The translations under genes were made by a program, and so were the position numbers. Below are positions 17,005-23,839 of a stretch of DNA of 23,839 nucleotides, in pieces (position 1 is the stretch's first letter; each line of letters begins with the position of its first letter). The notes below the pieces were generated by a model that did no database searches, was not told the DNA's origin, and saw nothing but the letters and a program-made list of their open reading frames with translations. Where the stretch lies: NCBI GenBank assembly GCA_016718845.1, contig JADKCK010000095.1:1-23839 (forward strand), written 5' to 3'. The stretch comes from Sphingobacteriales bacterium (GTDB lineage Bacteria > Bacteroidota > Bacteroidia > Chitinophagales > UBA2359).

Positions 17005-18981
17005 ATGTTTCGCAAAAACGAAAAACACCGACAAGTTGGACTATTTGGCTACGACCACTTACTAGGCTCAAGTTACGGAGCGTTTAAAAACACACCGGGT
17101 TATCATTTTCACCACATCATATTTAGGCAGTTGAACGAGGAAATCTTCGCTCCACTATATAGCAACAAAAAAAGTGCCCCCAACTCGCCCATCAACAGCA
17201 TGGTGAGTGCCTTGCTGTGGCAACAACTACATAATTGGACGTTTGAAGAACTAGAACGGCACCTACAATTTGATGTAGAAACACGCATGGCTATCGGAGC
17301 TAGTGCCACCTTCGGCGATGTACCCTTTTCGATACGCACCCTTCATTTGTTCAAAAACCGCTTAGTTGAGTACGAAATAGCCCATAAAACAAACTTGATA
17401 GCCAAGTTATTTGACCAGATGACGACCGAGCAAATCAAATCGCTAAACCTAAAAACGAACATACAACGGGGTGATAGCGTACAACTGCAAAGCAATATCC
17501 GCAAATACACCCGCTTAGAGTTATTGGTAGAAATGCTCAAACGCTTATATAAATCCTTATCCGAGCCAGAACGCCAATTGCACGAAGCCCTATTTGCACC
17601 CTATATAAAAGGAAGTTCGGATGGATTTGTGTACAGTTTTCGGGGCAAGGAACTAGACGAACCGCTACAAGCCATTGCCAAAGTCTACACACATTTGTAC
17701 CTTGATTTGCAAAATACGCAAAACGACACCCCCACGTTTAAGGTGTTTGAACGAGTATACAAAGAACATTTTTTGACAAAAAAAGAACAGAACAGCGAAA
17801 CAGGCAAGGAAACGATAACTACAAATTTAATTGATGCCAAAGAATTAGGGTCTGGGATATTGCAATCGCCCGATGATTTAGAAGCCACGTATCGCCAGAA
17901 AAAAGGAGAGAAATTTCAAGGTTTGGTGCTATTTGCCAACGAAACCTGCCACCCCGACAACACAACACAGCTCATCACGGCTATTGTGGTGTCGCCCAAT
18001 AATGTAGACGATAGTGTTATTTATCGTGAGCAATTAGACGACCTCCATGCCCGCACTCCCGACTTATCGGAGCAACATTTTGACGGCGGCTTTGGTAGCG
18101 AAGAAAACGACCTACGGATGAAAGAGTTAGGTATTGTGCCTATTCAAACGGCTATACGGGGTGTAAAAGCGGCATTGCCAATGGTCATCACCATTAAACC
18201 AAACACCGAAACGAACAGCAACACCGAAACGAACAGCAACACCGAAACAAACAACAGCACCGAAACAAACAGCAACACCGAAACAAACAGCAACACCGAA
18301 ACAAACAGCAACACCGAAACAAACAGCAGCAGCAGCACCGAAACAAACAGCAACACCGAAACAAACAGCAGCACCGAAACAAACAGCAACACCGAAACAA
18401 ACAGCAACACCGAAACAAACAGCAACACCGAAACAAACAGCAGCACCGAAACGTCCGTTACTTATCAGGTACAATGCGCCAATCCAGAACAGTTGATGGT
18501 GTTAGCTATATTGGTAAAAAGTAACTTTAAGGCTGTTTTTGATTTAGATAAATGCAAGAATTGTCCTTTTTTTGATACATGTCCAACAAAGGCACACCGT
18601 AACGAGAAGAACAATACAGCCACATTTAGGTTTTCTACTAATGATGTATTACGACAAGAGCGGCATAAAAACATACAAAATATACCCATTGAGCGGCGAA
18701 AGCTCAGGGCAGGTGTGGAACCTTTAATGGGTTTATTTCATGCCGGCGAAAAACATACGGGTAAGTTGCGAGTAAGGGGGCAATTCAGCATTGCCTTCTA
18801 TGGCTTTGCTATGGCATTAGCCATCAACTTTAAGCGTATCTACGCTTTTTGTTTTGCCCAAATGCTTAAAAATACGCTTTTTGTCGCCAATATAGGCTCG
18901 TTTGAACGTATTTTTAACGTATTTTGTAAAAAATGTAATTTTAATGCATCTATAAACCTAATTTACCTAAAAACCGCTTGA
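17005..18981 (+). CDS. IS1182-type DDE transposase with internal TETNSN repeat
   Basis: 658 residues, intact. The N-terminal part has the usual opening (MFRKN...GLFGYDHLLGS) and the DUF772-like helical domain (APLYSNKKSAPNSPINSMVS, WTFEELERHLQF). The DDE parts are D157 in RGDSVQLQSNIRKY, D360 in HFDGGFGSEENDLR, and a Glu in IERRKLRAGVEPL (E563 or E572). A zinc-type cluster CKNCPFFDTC lies at about 515-527. Family members normally run directly from the strand after D2 (PIQTAIRG) to a VTYQVQCANPEQ-type segment; here about 83 low-complexity residues intervene (401-483). Apart from the repeat the frame looks functional, and the gene has a consensus promoter. Confidence 0.88.
   Translation: MFRKNEKHRQVGLFGYDHLLGSSYGAFKNTPGYHFHHIIFRQLNEEIFAPLYSNKKSAPNSPINSMVSALLWQQLHNWTFEELERHLQFDVETRMAIGASATFGDVPFSIRTLHLFKNRLVEYEIAHKTNLIAKLFDQMTTEQIKSLNLKTNIQRGDSVQLQSNIRKYTRLELLVEMLKRLYKSLSEPERQLHEALFAPYIKGSSDGFVYSFRGKELDEPLQAIAKVYTHLYLDLQNTQNDTPTFKVFERVYKEHFLTKKEQNSETGKETITTNLIDAKELGSGILQSPDDLEATYRQKKGEKFQGLVLFANETCHPDNTTQLITAIVVSPNNVDDSVIYREQLDDLHARTPDLSEQHFDGGFGSEENDLRMKELGIVPIQTAIRGVKAALPMVITIKPNTETNSNTETNSNTETNNSTETNSNTETNSNTETNSNTETNSSSSTETNSNTETNSSTETNSNTETNSNTETNSNTETNSSTETSVTYQVQCANPEQLMVLAILVKSNFKAVFDLDKCKNCPFFDTCPTKAHRNEKNNTATFRFSTNDVLRQERHKNIQNIPIERRKLRAGVEPLMGLFHAGEKHTGKLRVRGQFSIAFYGFAMALAINFKRIYAFCFAQMLKNTLFVANIGSFERIFNVFCKKCNFNASINLIYLKTA
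18202..18453 (+). repeat. 18-bp in-frame minisatellite encoding (TETNSN)n
   Basis: Fourteen TET-containing units based on ACCGAAACAAACAGCAAC. The first two units use ACG for the second Thr and the rest mostly ACA; one unit is expanded by extra AGC codons (SSSS). The repeat keeps frame through residues 401-483 of the transposase. Confidence 0.92.
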
Positions 18982-19007
18982 TGTTTGTGCCCTTTTTCAG
19001 CAGCCTC

Positions 19008-19045
19008 ATAATTTACAATTTATAATTTATAATTTACAATTTGTT
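19008..19045. repeat. AT-rich near-palindromic spacer
   Basis: Alternating AATTTACAATTT and AATTTATAATTT blocks follow the transposase. Similar tracts are common in Bacteroidota intergenic DNA. No function is assigned. Confidence 0.4.
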
Positions 19046-19076
19046 TTGTGACGCGCGTTATAAACAAACGTCTTAA

Positions 19077-19097
19077 TTTAGGGGTTATACCCCTAAA
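19077..19097 (+). promoter_or_regulatory. Hairpin just before the DUF1573 start codon
   Basis: TTTAGGGG-ttata-CCCCTAAA, a perfect 8-bp stem ending 8 nt before the ATG at 19106, where a ribosome would bind. It could control translation, or be a leftover terminator from upstream. Confidence 0.45.
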
Positions 19098-19105
19098 ATA
19101 GTACC

Positions 19106-19552
19106 ATGAAATACCTTTTTGTTTTGTTTTTGGTTTGTTGCCAAGTAGTGGTGGTGGCGCAAAATGGCAATGCTGTTAAAAAGCAGCAATTTAACCAAGT
19201 GCTTGATGCACAAGGCAACATTATATCTACCCAAAAACCTTTATTTGCTTTTACGGGGGGCAGCAGTTTTGATTTTGGCGAAGTTAAAGCCGCCGAAAAA
19301 ATCTACCACGATTTTGAGTTTACCAATATTGGCTTTCAGCCGTTAATTATCAGCAAAGTAAAAAGCAGTTGCTATTGCATTACCTCCGATTGGGATAAAA
19401 CGCCCATATTGCCCGGACAAAAAGGCAAAATAAGGGTTTGGTTCGATACGCGTGTGCGAAAAGGTAGTTTCAGAAACGGCGTAACCATCTACTCAAATGC
19501 TTATAGCTACCCCGAAGAAACACTTTTAGTAAGTGGCTTTATTGTAGATTAA
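19106..19552 (+). CDS. DUF1573 (HYDIN/ASPM-like Ig) secreted protein
   Basis: 148 residues. The N-terminus KYLFVLFLVCCQVVVVAQN is a signal peptide cleaved after VAQ. One DUF1573 domain fills about 50-148: FDFGEVKAAEKIYHDFEFTN, PLIISKVKSSCYCITSDWDK, PILPGQKGKIRVWFDT, ending LLVSGFIVD. The usual SCGC is SCYC here. These small Ig-like exported proteins are abundant in Bacteroidota; their function is not established. It stands alone, with no operon partner. Confidence 0.88.
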   Translation: MKYLFVLFLVCCQVVVVAQNGNAVKKQQFNQVLDAQGNIISTQKPLFAFTGGSSFDFGEVKAAEKIYHDFEFTNIGFQPLIISKVKSSCYCITSDWDKTPILPGQKGKIRVWFDTRVRKGSFRNGVTIYSNAYSYPEETLLVSGFIVD

Positions 19553-19645
19553 CTGATTTACGCAGGGGGGACATAATTAAGTGGCTTGGGGCTTTGTTGC
19601 TGCTTTATTGTTGTTTTATCACTGCTTACCACCCATTAAAAGTTT

Positions 19646-19675
19646 GTTACTTTTTTTCTTGACAAAAAAAGTAAT
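19646..19675. repeat. Interspersed-type hairpin (GTTACTTTTTTT / AAAAAAAGTAAT)
   Basis: A 12-bp stem with a 6-nt loop, then CCCAAAAGTCAAGGCTGTAC. From memory, the hairpin plus the following AAGTCAAGGC string resembles a repeat scattered through Bacteroidota intergenic DNA. It may also end transcription of the DUF1573 gene. Confidence 0.45.
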
Positions 19676-19925
19676 CCCAAAAGTCAAGGCTGTACGAAAC
19701 TGGGTATAAAAATGCAAAACACCTTGTTATTGGAATAGGTTGCGTAACATAAGTAAATTTACTGTATTTCGGGGGGACTATGCTCAACATTGGCAAGTTG
19801 TTATTGCCTTAAATTAGCATCTTTTAGGTTAGCAATTAAGTATTTTTGTGGCAGCTAACGCACAAAGATAGCACAGAATTGCCCAAATTACAAAAAAAGT
19901 TTAATCATAATTACACAAAAGCAAC

Positions 19926-19989
19926 AAATATCCCACAAGCAAGCACAGATTTAGTTTTGAAAACTGCTGCATTTGTTTGTGGGATATTT
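19926..19989 (-). terminator. Compound hairpin terminator of the deiminase gene
   Basis: A perfect 13-bp stem AAATATCCCACAA (19926-19938) and TTGTGGGATATTT (19977-19989), with an inner AGTTTT-g-AAAACT hairpin in the loop. It starts 12 nt past the stop codon. Confidence 0.7.
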
Positions 19990-20000
19990 AAGTGCCTAAA

Positions 20001-21185
20001 CTAACTGTTACTCAATGTGTTATCGAAAATGCTAATTACAATGCTGGTTGCTGTTGTGTTACAGTGTATCATGCCGCCATATTTATATAGGTTGCGTACA
20101 TCAATGCCTACTACGGTTTTGGTGGGGTATAGGGTTTGTAAAATACTACGGGCAACTTCGTCGTTGGGGTCGTTATAAAAAGGCACTAATACTTTGTTGT
20201 TTGCGGTATAAAAATTAACATACGAGCCTTTATAGCCCAAATTGTTACCCCAAGTGGTGGTTACATTGTTTTGGGTAAGGGGTAGGTACACAAAGTTGTA
20301 GGGTGTGCCATCGGTTTTTGTGGCGGCATAAAGTTTGGTTATGTCGGCTTGGGGTACATCCCAATACAGCAAATCGGTGTTGTTCATGGTTACTATGGTG
20401 TTGGGGTTGGCAAATCGGGCAAATCCGTCGATGTGCATATCGGTAATTTCTAAGCCAGCTACGCCATTTAACCAAATAAACTTGGTTACACCCAAATTGG
20501 TGGTTAAAATGGCTTTCGGCTTGTGCTTTGGTCATGCCCGGGTTTCGGTTGCTGTTTAAAATAGAGCTTTTACATGCCATAAACACGCCATTGCCGTCAA
20601 TTTCGTAGGCTCCGCCTTCAATTTTCATTGCCGAGTTAAGGTTTACCACCGACATACCAATGGAATTGCCCACCGATGCAGGTATTACATTGCATTTGGC
20701 ATAAGGTGTTTTGTTGCCCCAGCCATTAAAACCCCAATCTTCGATGCGGAGTTGCCCGCTGTTGTTTCCGGACAAAGATAGGACCATTGTCGCACCCAAA
20801 CGTCGTTGGTCTGAAAAAGTTTGAAATTTACGTTGGTCAGTGGCACGCCAGCAGCCGTTAGTACGTTGGTAATGCGTGTTCTTTCGGCGCTATTATAAGA
20901 AATAATATGTACATTTTCGCTTTGTACCAACTGTCGGGTCATTTCAACCCATGTTGACTCTATGCGGTTGCGATAAGTAGCCCCATATTGGTACTGATGG
21001 GGCCACTGCAACCAAGTACCTTCGTGTGTTTGGGTTTCGTCGGGCATGGTGTAGGTTATTGCCATAGCACTTAGCTTTTGGTCGGTGGCATTATCGGTTT
21101 CTATCAAGGGGTTTTCGTCTTTGCTACAAGACACAACAAAAAACAAAAGAGTAAACAAACTAAGGGCAGAAATTTTGGAAAACAT
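20001..21185 (-). CDS. Agmatine deiminase-family lipoprotein (frameshifted)
   Basis: About 394 residues reconstructed. Start MFSKISALSLFTLLFFVVSC carries a lipobox at the Cys, so an envelope lipoprotein is predicted. The family (agmatine deiminase / bacterial peptidylarginine deiminase) hydrolyses a guanidinium group to citrulline or carbamoyl product plus ammonia. Motifs: NDVWVR followed, after one repair, by DNGPIFVR; KIEGGAYEIDGNG; DMHIDGFARF; and the catalytic Cys in GGMIHCNT near the end. Breaks are near 20795, inside the NDVWVRDNGP motif, and near 20510, an extra C or two missing bases in AESxxLTTNLG. A periplasmic or surface site would suit arginine-containing peptide or polyamine-precursor substrates; the substrate is not readable from the sequence. 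The ATG at 21185 is chosen over longer frames because of the lipobox. Confidence 0.8.
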
Positions 21186-21244
21186 AATGGTTAAGAATTT
21201 AGATGATAAACAAAACAACAAAACAACTTGCTTTATTGCTGATG

Positions 21245-21276
21245 CAAAGATGCAGCTATTTTTAACACCTACCAAA
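21245..21276 (-). promoter_or_regulatory. Candidate promoter of the deiminase gene
   Basis: On the minus strand TTTG (21276-21273), 20-nt spacer, CATCTTTG (21252-21245), one mismatch from TAnnTTTG. It is 60 nt before the start codon. Confidence 0.5.
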
Positions 21277-21414
21277 TGTTTTCTACCAACGGTCGGAAAA
21301 TAGGAACGAAACGCTTTTAAGCCACCCCAAAGCCATTCGTTCCGCAAAAAGTGCCATTGGTGGAAATAGCTACGCCACTAAAATAAAAAAGCGGGATAAT
21401 TGCAGGTCTTGCGC

Positions 21415-21422
21415 TACCTTTG
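21415..21422 (+). promoter_or_regulatory. -7 element of the lytS/lytTR-like operon
   Basis: TACCTTTG fits TAnnTTTG and sits 31 nt before the kinase start. No well-placed -33 TTTG was found. Confidence 0.45.
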
Positions 21423-21452
21423 TGCCTATTATCTATCATCTAACATTTATTT

Positions 21453-22466
21453 ATGGCTCTATTATCGGCAAAAAAGCTGCTTTTTTTAGAACATGCAGCA
21501 TTTTGGGTGTTTATGTATTTTTTTATTTTCGATTATTATCTTACCGACAATAAATGGATACAAGCCATTGGAAATACCTTTTTGGAGGTTGCCACCTATG
21601 CTGCTATTGTTTATTTAAATTTATTATTATTAATACCTTTTTTGTTGCAAAAAAAGCAAATTTTGTGGTATGTTTTAAGCGTGTTGCTAACCATAGTGGC
21701 GTATGTTTTGGTGATGCAGCAAAGTGGTTTGGAGCAGGTGTTTTACGAACATACAGCTTGGCGAAATATTTTTTCGATGGTGCTCAATACGTCTTTATTT
21801 TTACTAATATCGTTGCTTTATTGGTATTTTAAACAAGGGCAGTTAGCCCGCGAGCAGCATTTTGTTTTGCAAAAAGAAAAACTAGAAATAGAAATAAATT
21901 TTTTGCGAGCGCAAATAAGTCCGCATTTTATTTTTAACACCCTTAACAACATCTATACACTTGCCCTTCAAAAACACGACAACACCGCCCCCATGGTGGC
22001 GAAACTATCTACCTTGCTGCGCTATGTTTTGTACGACGGCGGACAGGGAACTATTTTGTTAAAAAAAGAAATAGATACCCTAAAACAGTACATAGAACTG
22101 CATGTGTTGCGAAAACCCCGCTCGCAAAATGTTGATTTTTATATCGAAGGCAACCCCAATGGTTGGGAAATTACGCCCATGTTACTCATCAATTTTGTAG
22201 AAAATGCCTTTAAACACAGCAACTTAGACCAAGACGAAAACGCCTGGATAAAAATACACAGCGAAATTAACGACAATGGTAAGCTACTTTTTTCGACCCA
22301 AAACAACGCCCAACCAACAACAACCGATAAGCAATATGGTGGTATTGGGCTGCAAAATGTGCGCCGACAAATAGCCTTAAACTATCCGCAAAATTACTCG
22401 CTAACAGTTGATAATAACGATGGCATATTTACCGTAGAATTAACCTTGCAACTAACCAAAAAATGA
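21453..22466 (+). CDS. LytS-family sensor histidine kinase
   Basis: 337 residues. Four predicted membrane helices in the first 130 residues (FWVFMYFFIFDYYL, ATYAAIVYLNLLLLIPFLL, ILWYVLSVLLTIVAYVLVM, VLNTSLFLLISLLYWYF), then a coiled linker. The His_kinase domain has LRAQISPHFIFNTLNNIY with the phospho-acceptor at H158. The C-terminal ATPase domain has the N-box INFVENAFKHS and G-box GGIGLQNVRRQI. It is expected to phosphorylate the regulator encoded directly after it: the stop TGA overlaps the next ATG as ATGA, so translation is coupled. The signal sensed is not evident; there is no extracellular domain. Confidence 0.9.
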   Translation: MALLSAKKLLFLEHAAFWVFMYFFIFDYYLTDNKWIQAIGNTFLEVATYAAIVYLNLLLLIPFLLQKKQILWYVLSVLLTIVAYVLVMQQSGLEQVFYEHTAWRNIFSMVLNTSLFLLISLLYWYFKQGQLAREQHFVLQKEKLEIEINFLRAQISPHFIFNTLNNIYTLALQKHDNTAPMVAKLSTLLRYVLYDGGQGTILLKKEIDTLKQYIELHVLRKPRSQNVDFYIEGNPNGWEITPMLLINFVENAFKHSNLDQDENAWIKIHSEINDNGKLLFSTQNNAQPTTTDKQYGGIGLQNVRRQIALNYPQNYSLTVDNNDGIFTVELTLQLTKK

Positions 22467-23172
22467 AAAAATATACGTGTATTGTGGTAGATGATGAAAC
22501 CCTTGCCCGCGAGTTGCTTATGGCTCATATTGCTAAAATGCCACATTTAGCCATTGTTGCTACCTGCTCTAATGCCATAGAAGCAAAGTTAGCCCCTCGA
22601 AAAACACCAACCCGACATACTTTTTTTAGACATACAAATGCCCCACCTTACGGGCATAGACCTGCTGCGAATGTTGAAAAAAAGCCCCGCTACTATCCTC
22701 ACCACTGCCTACTCCGAGTATGCCCTAGAAGGGTACGAACTTGATGTAATCGATTATTTGCTTAAACCCATTGAGTTTGAGCGTTTTTTTAAAGCCGTAT
22801 CAAAAGCCATTGAATGGCTCGACAGAGGATACGACCTAACAACCCATAGCATAACTACACCTGCCGAGCCACAAAACAATTACTTTTTGTGAAATCGGAT
22901 TATAAAATGGTAAAAGTGGTATTTAATGAAATTTTGTTTATAGAAGCACTCCAAAATATGTACGTATCCATACAACAACTACGCGCATCATAACGCTAAT
23001 GTCTATGAGCCAGTTAGAGGAAACTTTACCCGCAGGTCAGTTTGTGCGCATACATAGGTCGTATATTGTTAATTTGGATAAAATTGATAGCATAGAAGGC
23101 AATATAGTACACATTGCCAAACACGAACTGCCCGGTTTGCAAATAAATCCTGTTTTTGTGCAGCAAAATTAA
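22463..23172 (+). CDS. LytTR-family response regulator (frameshifted)
   Basis: About 240 residues. The receiver domain opens with YTCIVVDDETLARELL and has the phospho-acceptor Asp in ILFLDIQMPHLTGIDLL (codon 22629-22631), then TTAYSEYALEGYELDVIDYL and LKP with its conserved Lys. The C-terminal LytTR DNA-binding domain has VKSDYKMVKVVFNEILFIEA, YVSIQ, MSQLEETLP and FVRIHRSYIVNLDKI. Frame breaks are near 22590, near 22888 (one T missing from a 5-T run) and near 22980 (one A missing). The end is uncertain: a further indel near 23130-23168 would extend the protein to about 23190. It is coupled by ATGA overlap to the kinase. Confidence 0.85.
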
Positions 23173-23243
23173 CCAAATAAGGTGCTATTTTTAGCCCCCA
23201 AAACAATTGATTGAAAAAAAAATTACAAAAATTTGCTCCAAAG

Positions 23244-23275
23244 TTTGCTTAAACTAAAAAAATACCTTATTTTTG
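23244..23275 (+). promoter_or_regulatory. Promoter of the PIN gene
   Basis: TTTG (23244-23247), 20-nt spacer, TATTTTTG (23268-23275), about 110 nt before the PIN start. The leader in between is AT-rich and has no visible antitoxin gene. Confidence 0.6.
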
Positions 23276-23384
23276 CAAGCAAGATAAGGTTGTTGGTGTT
23301 AAATAGTTTTCTTACTAGTCCAACATAAACAAATATTCAAACAGCAGAATTTTAAACGTAATTTAATCAACGAATAGCACAAGA

Positions 23385-23839
23385 ATGAAACCACGCCTAT
23401 ATTTCGATACGTCTGTATTTGGAGGAGTGTATGACGATGAATTTAGCGAAATAACGATTTTGCTTTTTGATAAAGTAAAATCGGGTGGTATTATTTGTGT
23501 TTATTCAGATTTGTCGCTTGTAGAACTCAATAACGCACCGCAAAAAGTAAAAGACTTTTTTCAAGTACTACCAAAGCAAAATATGGAATATGTACAAGTA
23601 ACTCAAGAAGCCTTTGAACTCGCCGAACAATATTTGCAAGAAAAAGTAGTCGGGCAAACAAGTGCTGATGACTGCCGCCATATAGCTACTGCCACTATTA
23701 ACAAGGTAGATTATTTGGTGAGTTGGAACTTTAAACATATTGTCAATGTTTTTAGAATAAGGGGTTATAATTCCGTAAAACCAAAAACGGAGCTACATAC
23801 AATTAGACATTCGTTCACCAAGAGAAATCAAACAATGAA
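23385..23839 (+). CDS. PIN-domain protein, VapC-like (3' end at window edge)
   Basis: Opens KPRLYFDTSVFGGVYDDEF with the first acidic PIN residue in FDTS. Further acidic positions lie in LSLVELNNAP, TSADDCRHIATATINKVD and SWNFKHIVN, together giving the four-acid metal site of PIN ribonucleases. Relatives of about 150 residues usually end IDIRSP-KE; here one indel near 23800 changes frame from TIRHSFTK to DIRSPREIKQ, with a stop at 23836-23838. That stop overlaps an ATG (23835) which may start the next gene, the place where an antitoxin could lie. A toxin role is inferred from family; no partner is inside the window. Confidence 0.75.
   Translation, partial: MKPRLYFDTSVFGGVYDDEFSEITILLFDKVKSGGIICVYSDLSLVELNNAPQKVKDFFQVLPKQNMEYVQVTQEAFELAEQYLQEKVVGQTSADDCRHIATATINKVDYLVSWNFKHIVNVFRIRGYNSVKPKTELHTIRHSFTKRNQTM

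Larger units (their letters stand above)
16885..19016 (+). mobile_element. IS1182-family-like insertion sequence (ends uncertain)
   Basis: It is defined by the transposase gene. Candidate imperfect ends: AAATTTGACCCCACTGATAA then AAGG on the left (16885-16908) and CCTTTTTCAGCAGCCTCATA then ATTT on the right (18991-19014). In inverse orientation they share CTGA-AAAAGG and AAATT. The match is weak and no target duplication was found. Confidence 0.45.
19553..20000. other. Intergenic region between convergent genes
   Basis: It holds a Bacteroidota-style repeat hairpin at 19646-19675 and the terminator of the minus-strand deiminase at 19926-19989. Runs of 6 G at 19565 and 19770 break up the sequence. 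Nothing coding was recognised. Confidence 0.55.

Noticed and set aside
18127..18474. Cys/Phe/Leu-rich minus-strand frames in the transposase
   Set aside because: They are reverse-strand readings of the 18-bp TETNSN repeat.

Overview
The window looks like chromosome of an uncultured Bacteroidota (Saprospiria/Chitinophagia-like). The evidence is AT-rich DNA, repeated promoters of the Bacteroidota type (TTTG, about 19-20 nt, TAnnTTTG), a LytS/LytTR pair, a DUF1573 protein, RCC1 and VIT/vWA surface proteins, and palindromic interspersed repeats of the kind seen in that phylum. No rRNA, tRNA or CRISPR array was seen.

Layout. 185-2045 (-): multi-TM GT39-like glycosyltransferase. 2376-4268 (+): AAA/OLD-like ATPase with an unassigned N-terminal region. 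4269-5059: repeats and hairpins. 5060-7796 (-): secreted protein with two seven-unit RCC1 propellers. 7797-9044: nested tandem repeats. 9045-12029 (+): TPR-CHAT protease-like protein. About 12087-12789 (+): broken small gene with a possible nuclease motif. 12786-13973 (-): ECF sigma factor plus a putative cytoplasmic anti-sigma protein. 14153-16435 (-): VIT/vWA protein preceded by an 8-bp minisatellite. 17005-18981 (+): IS1182-type transposase carrying an in-frame TETNSN repeat. 19106-19552 (+): DUF1573 protein. 20001-21185 (-): agmatine deiminase-family lipoprotein. 21453-23172 (+): LytS kinase and LytTR regulator. 23385 to the end (+): PIN protein.

The most interesting grouping is the TPR-CHAT gene facing a sigma/anti-sigma-like operon. 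A CHAT protease, a sigma factor and a small partner protein are also the accessory parts of type III-E CRISPR (Craspase), but here there is no CRISPR. The CHAT copy present lacks the segment that should carry the catalytic His.

Many genes (glycosyltransferase, ATPase, RCC1, CHAT, deiminase, LytTR, PIN) are split by single-base frameshifts, often at homopolymers, and adding or removing one base usually restores a convincing family sequence. Other genes of 0.4-2.6 kb are intact. I read most of these breaks as probable consensus errors, so broken genes are annotated over their full reconstructed span. True decay cannot be excluded, especially for the CHAT gene and the small gene after it.
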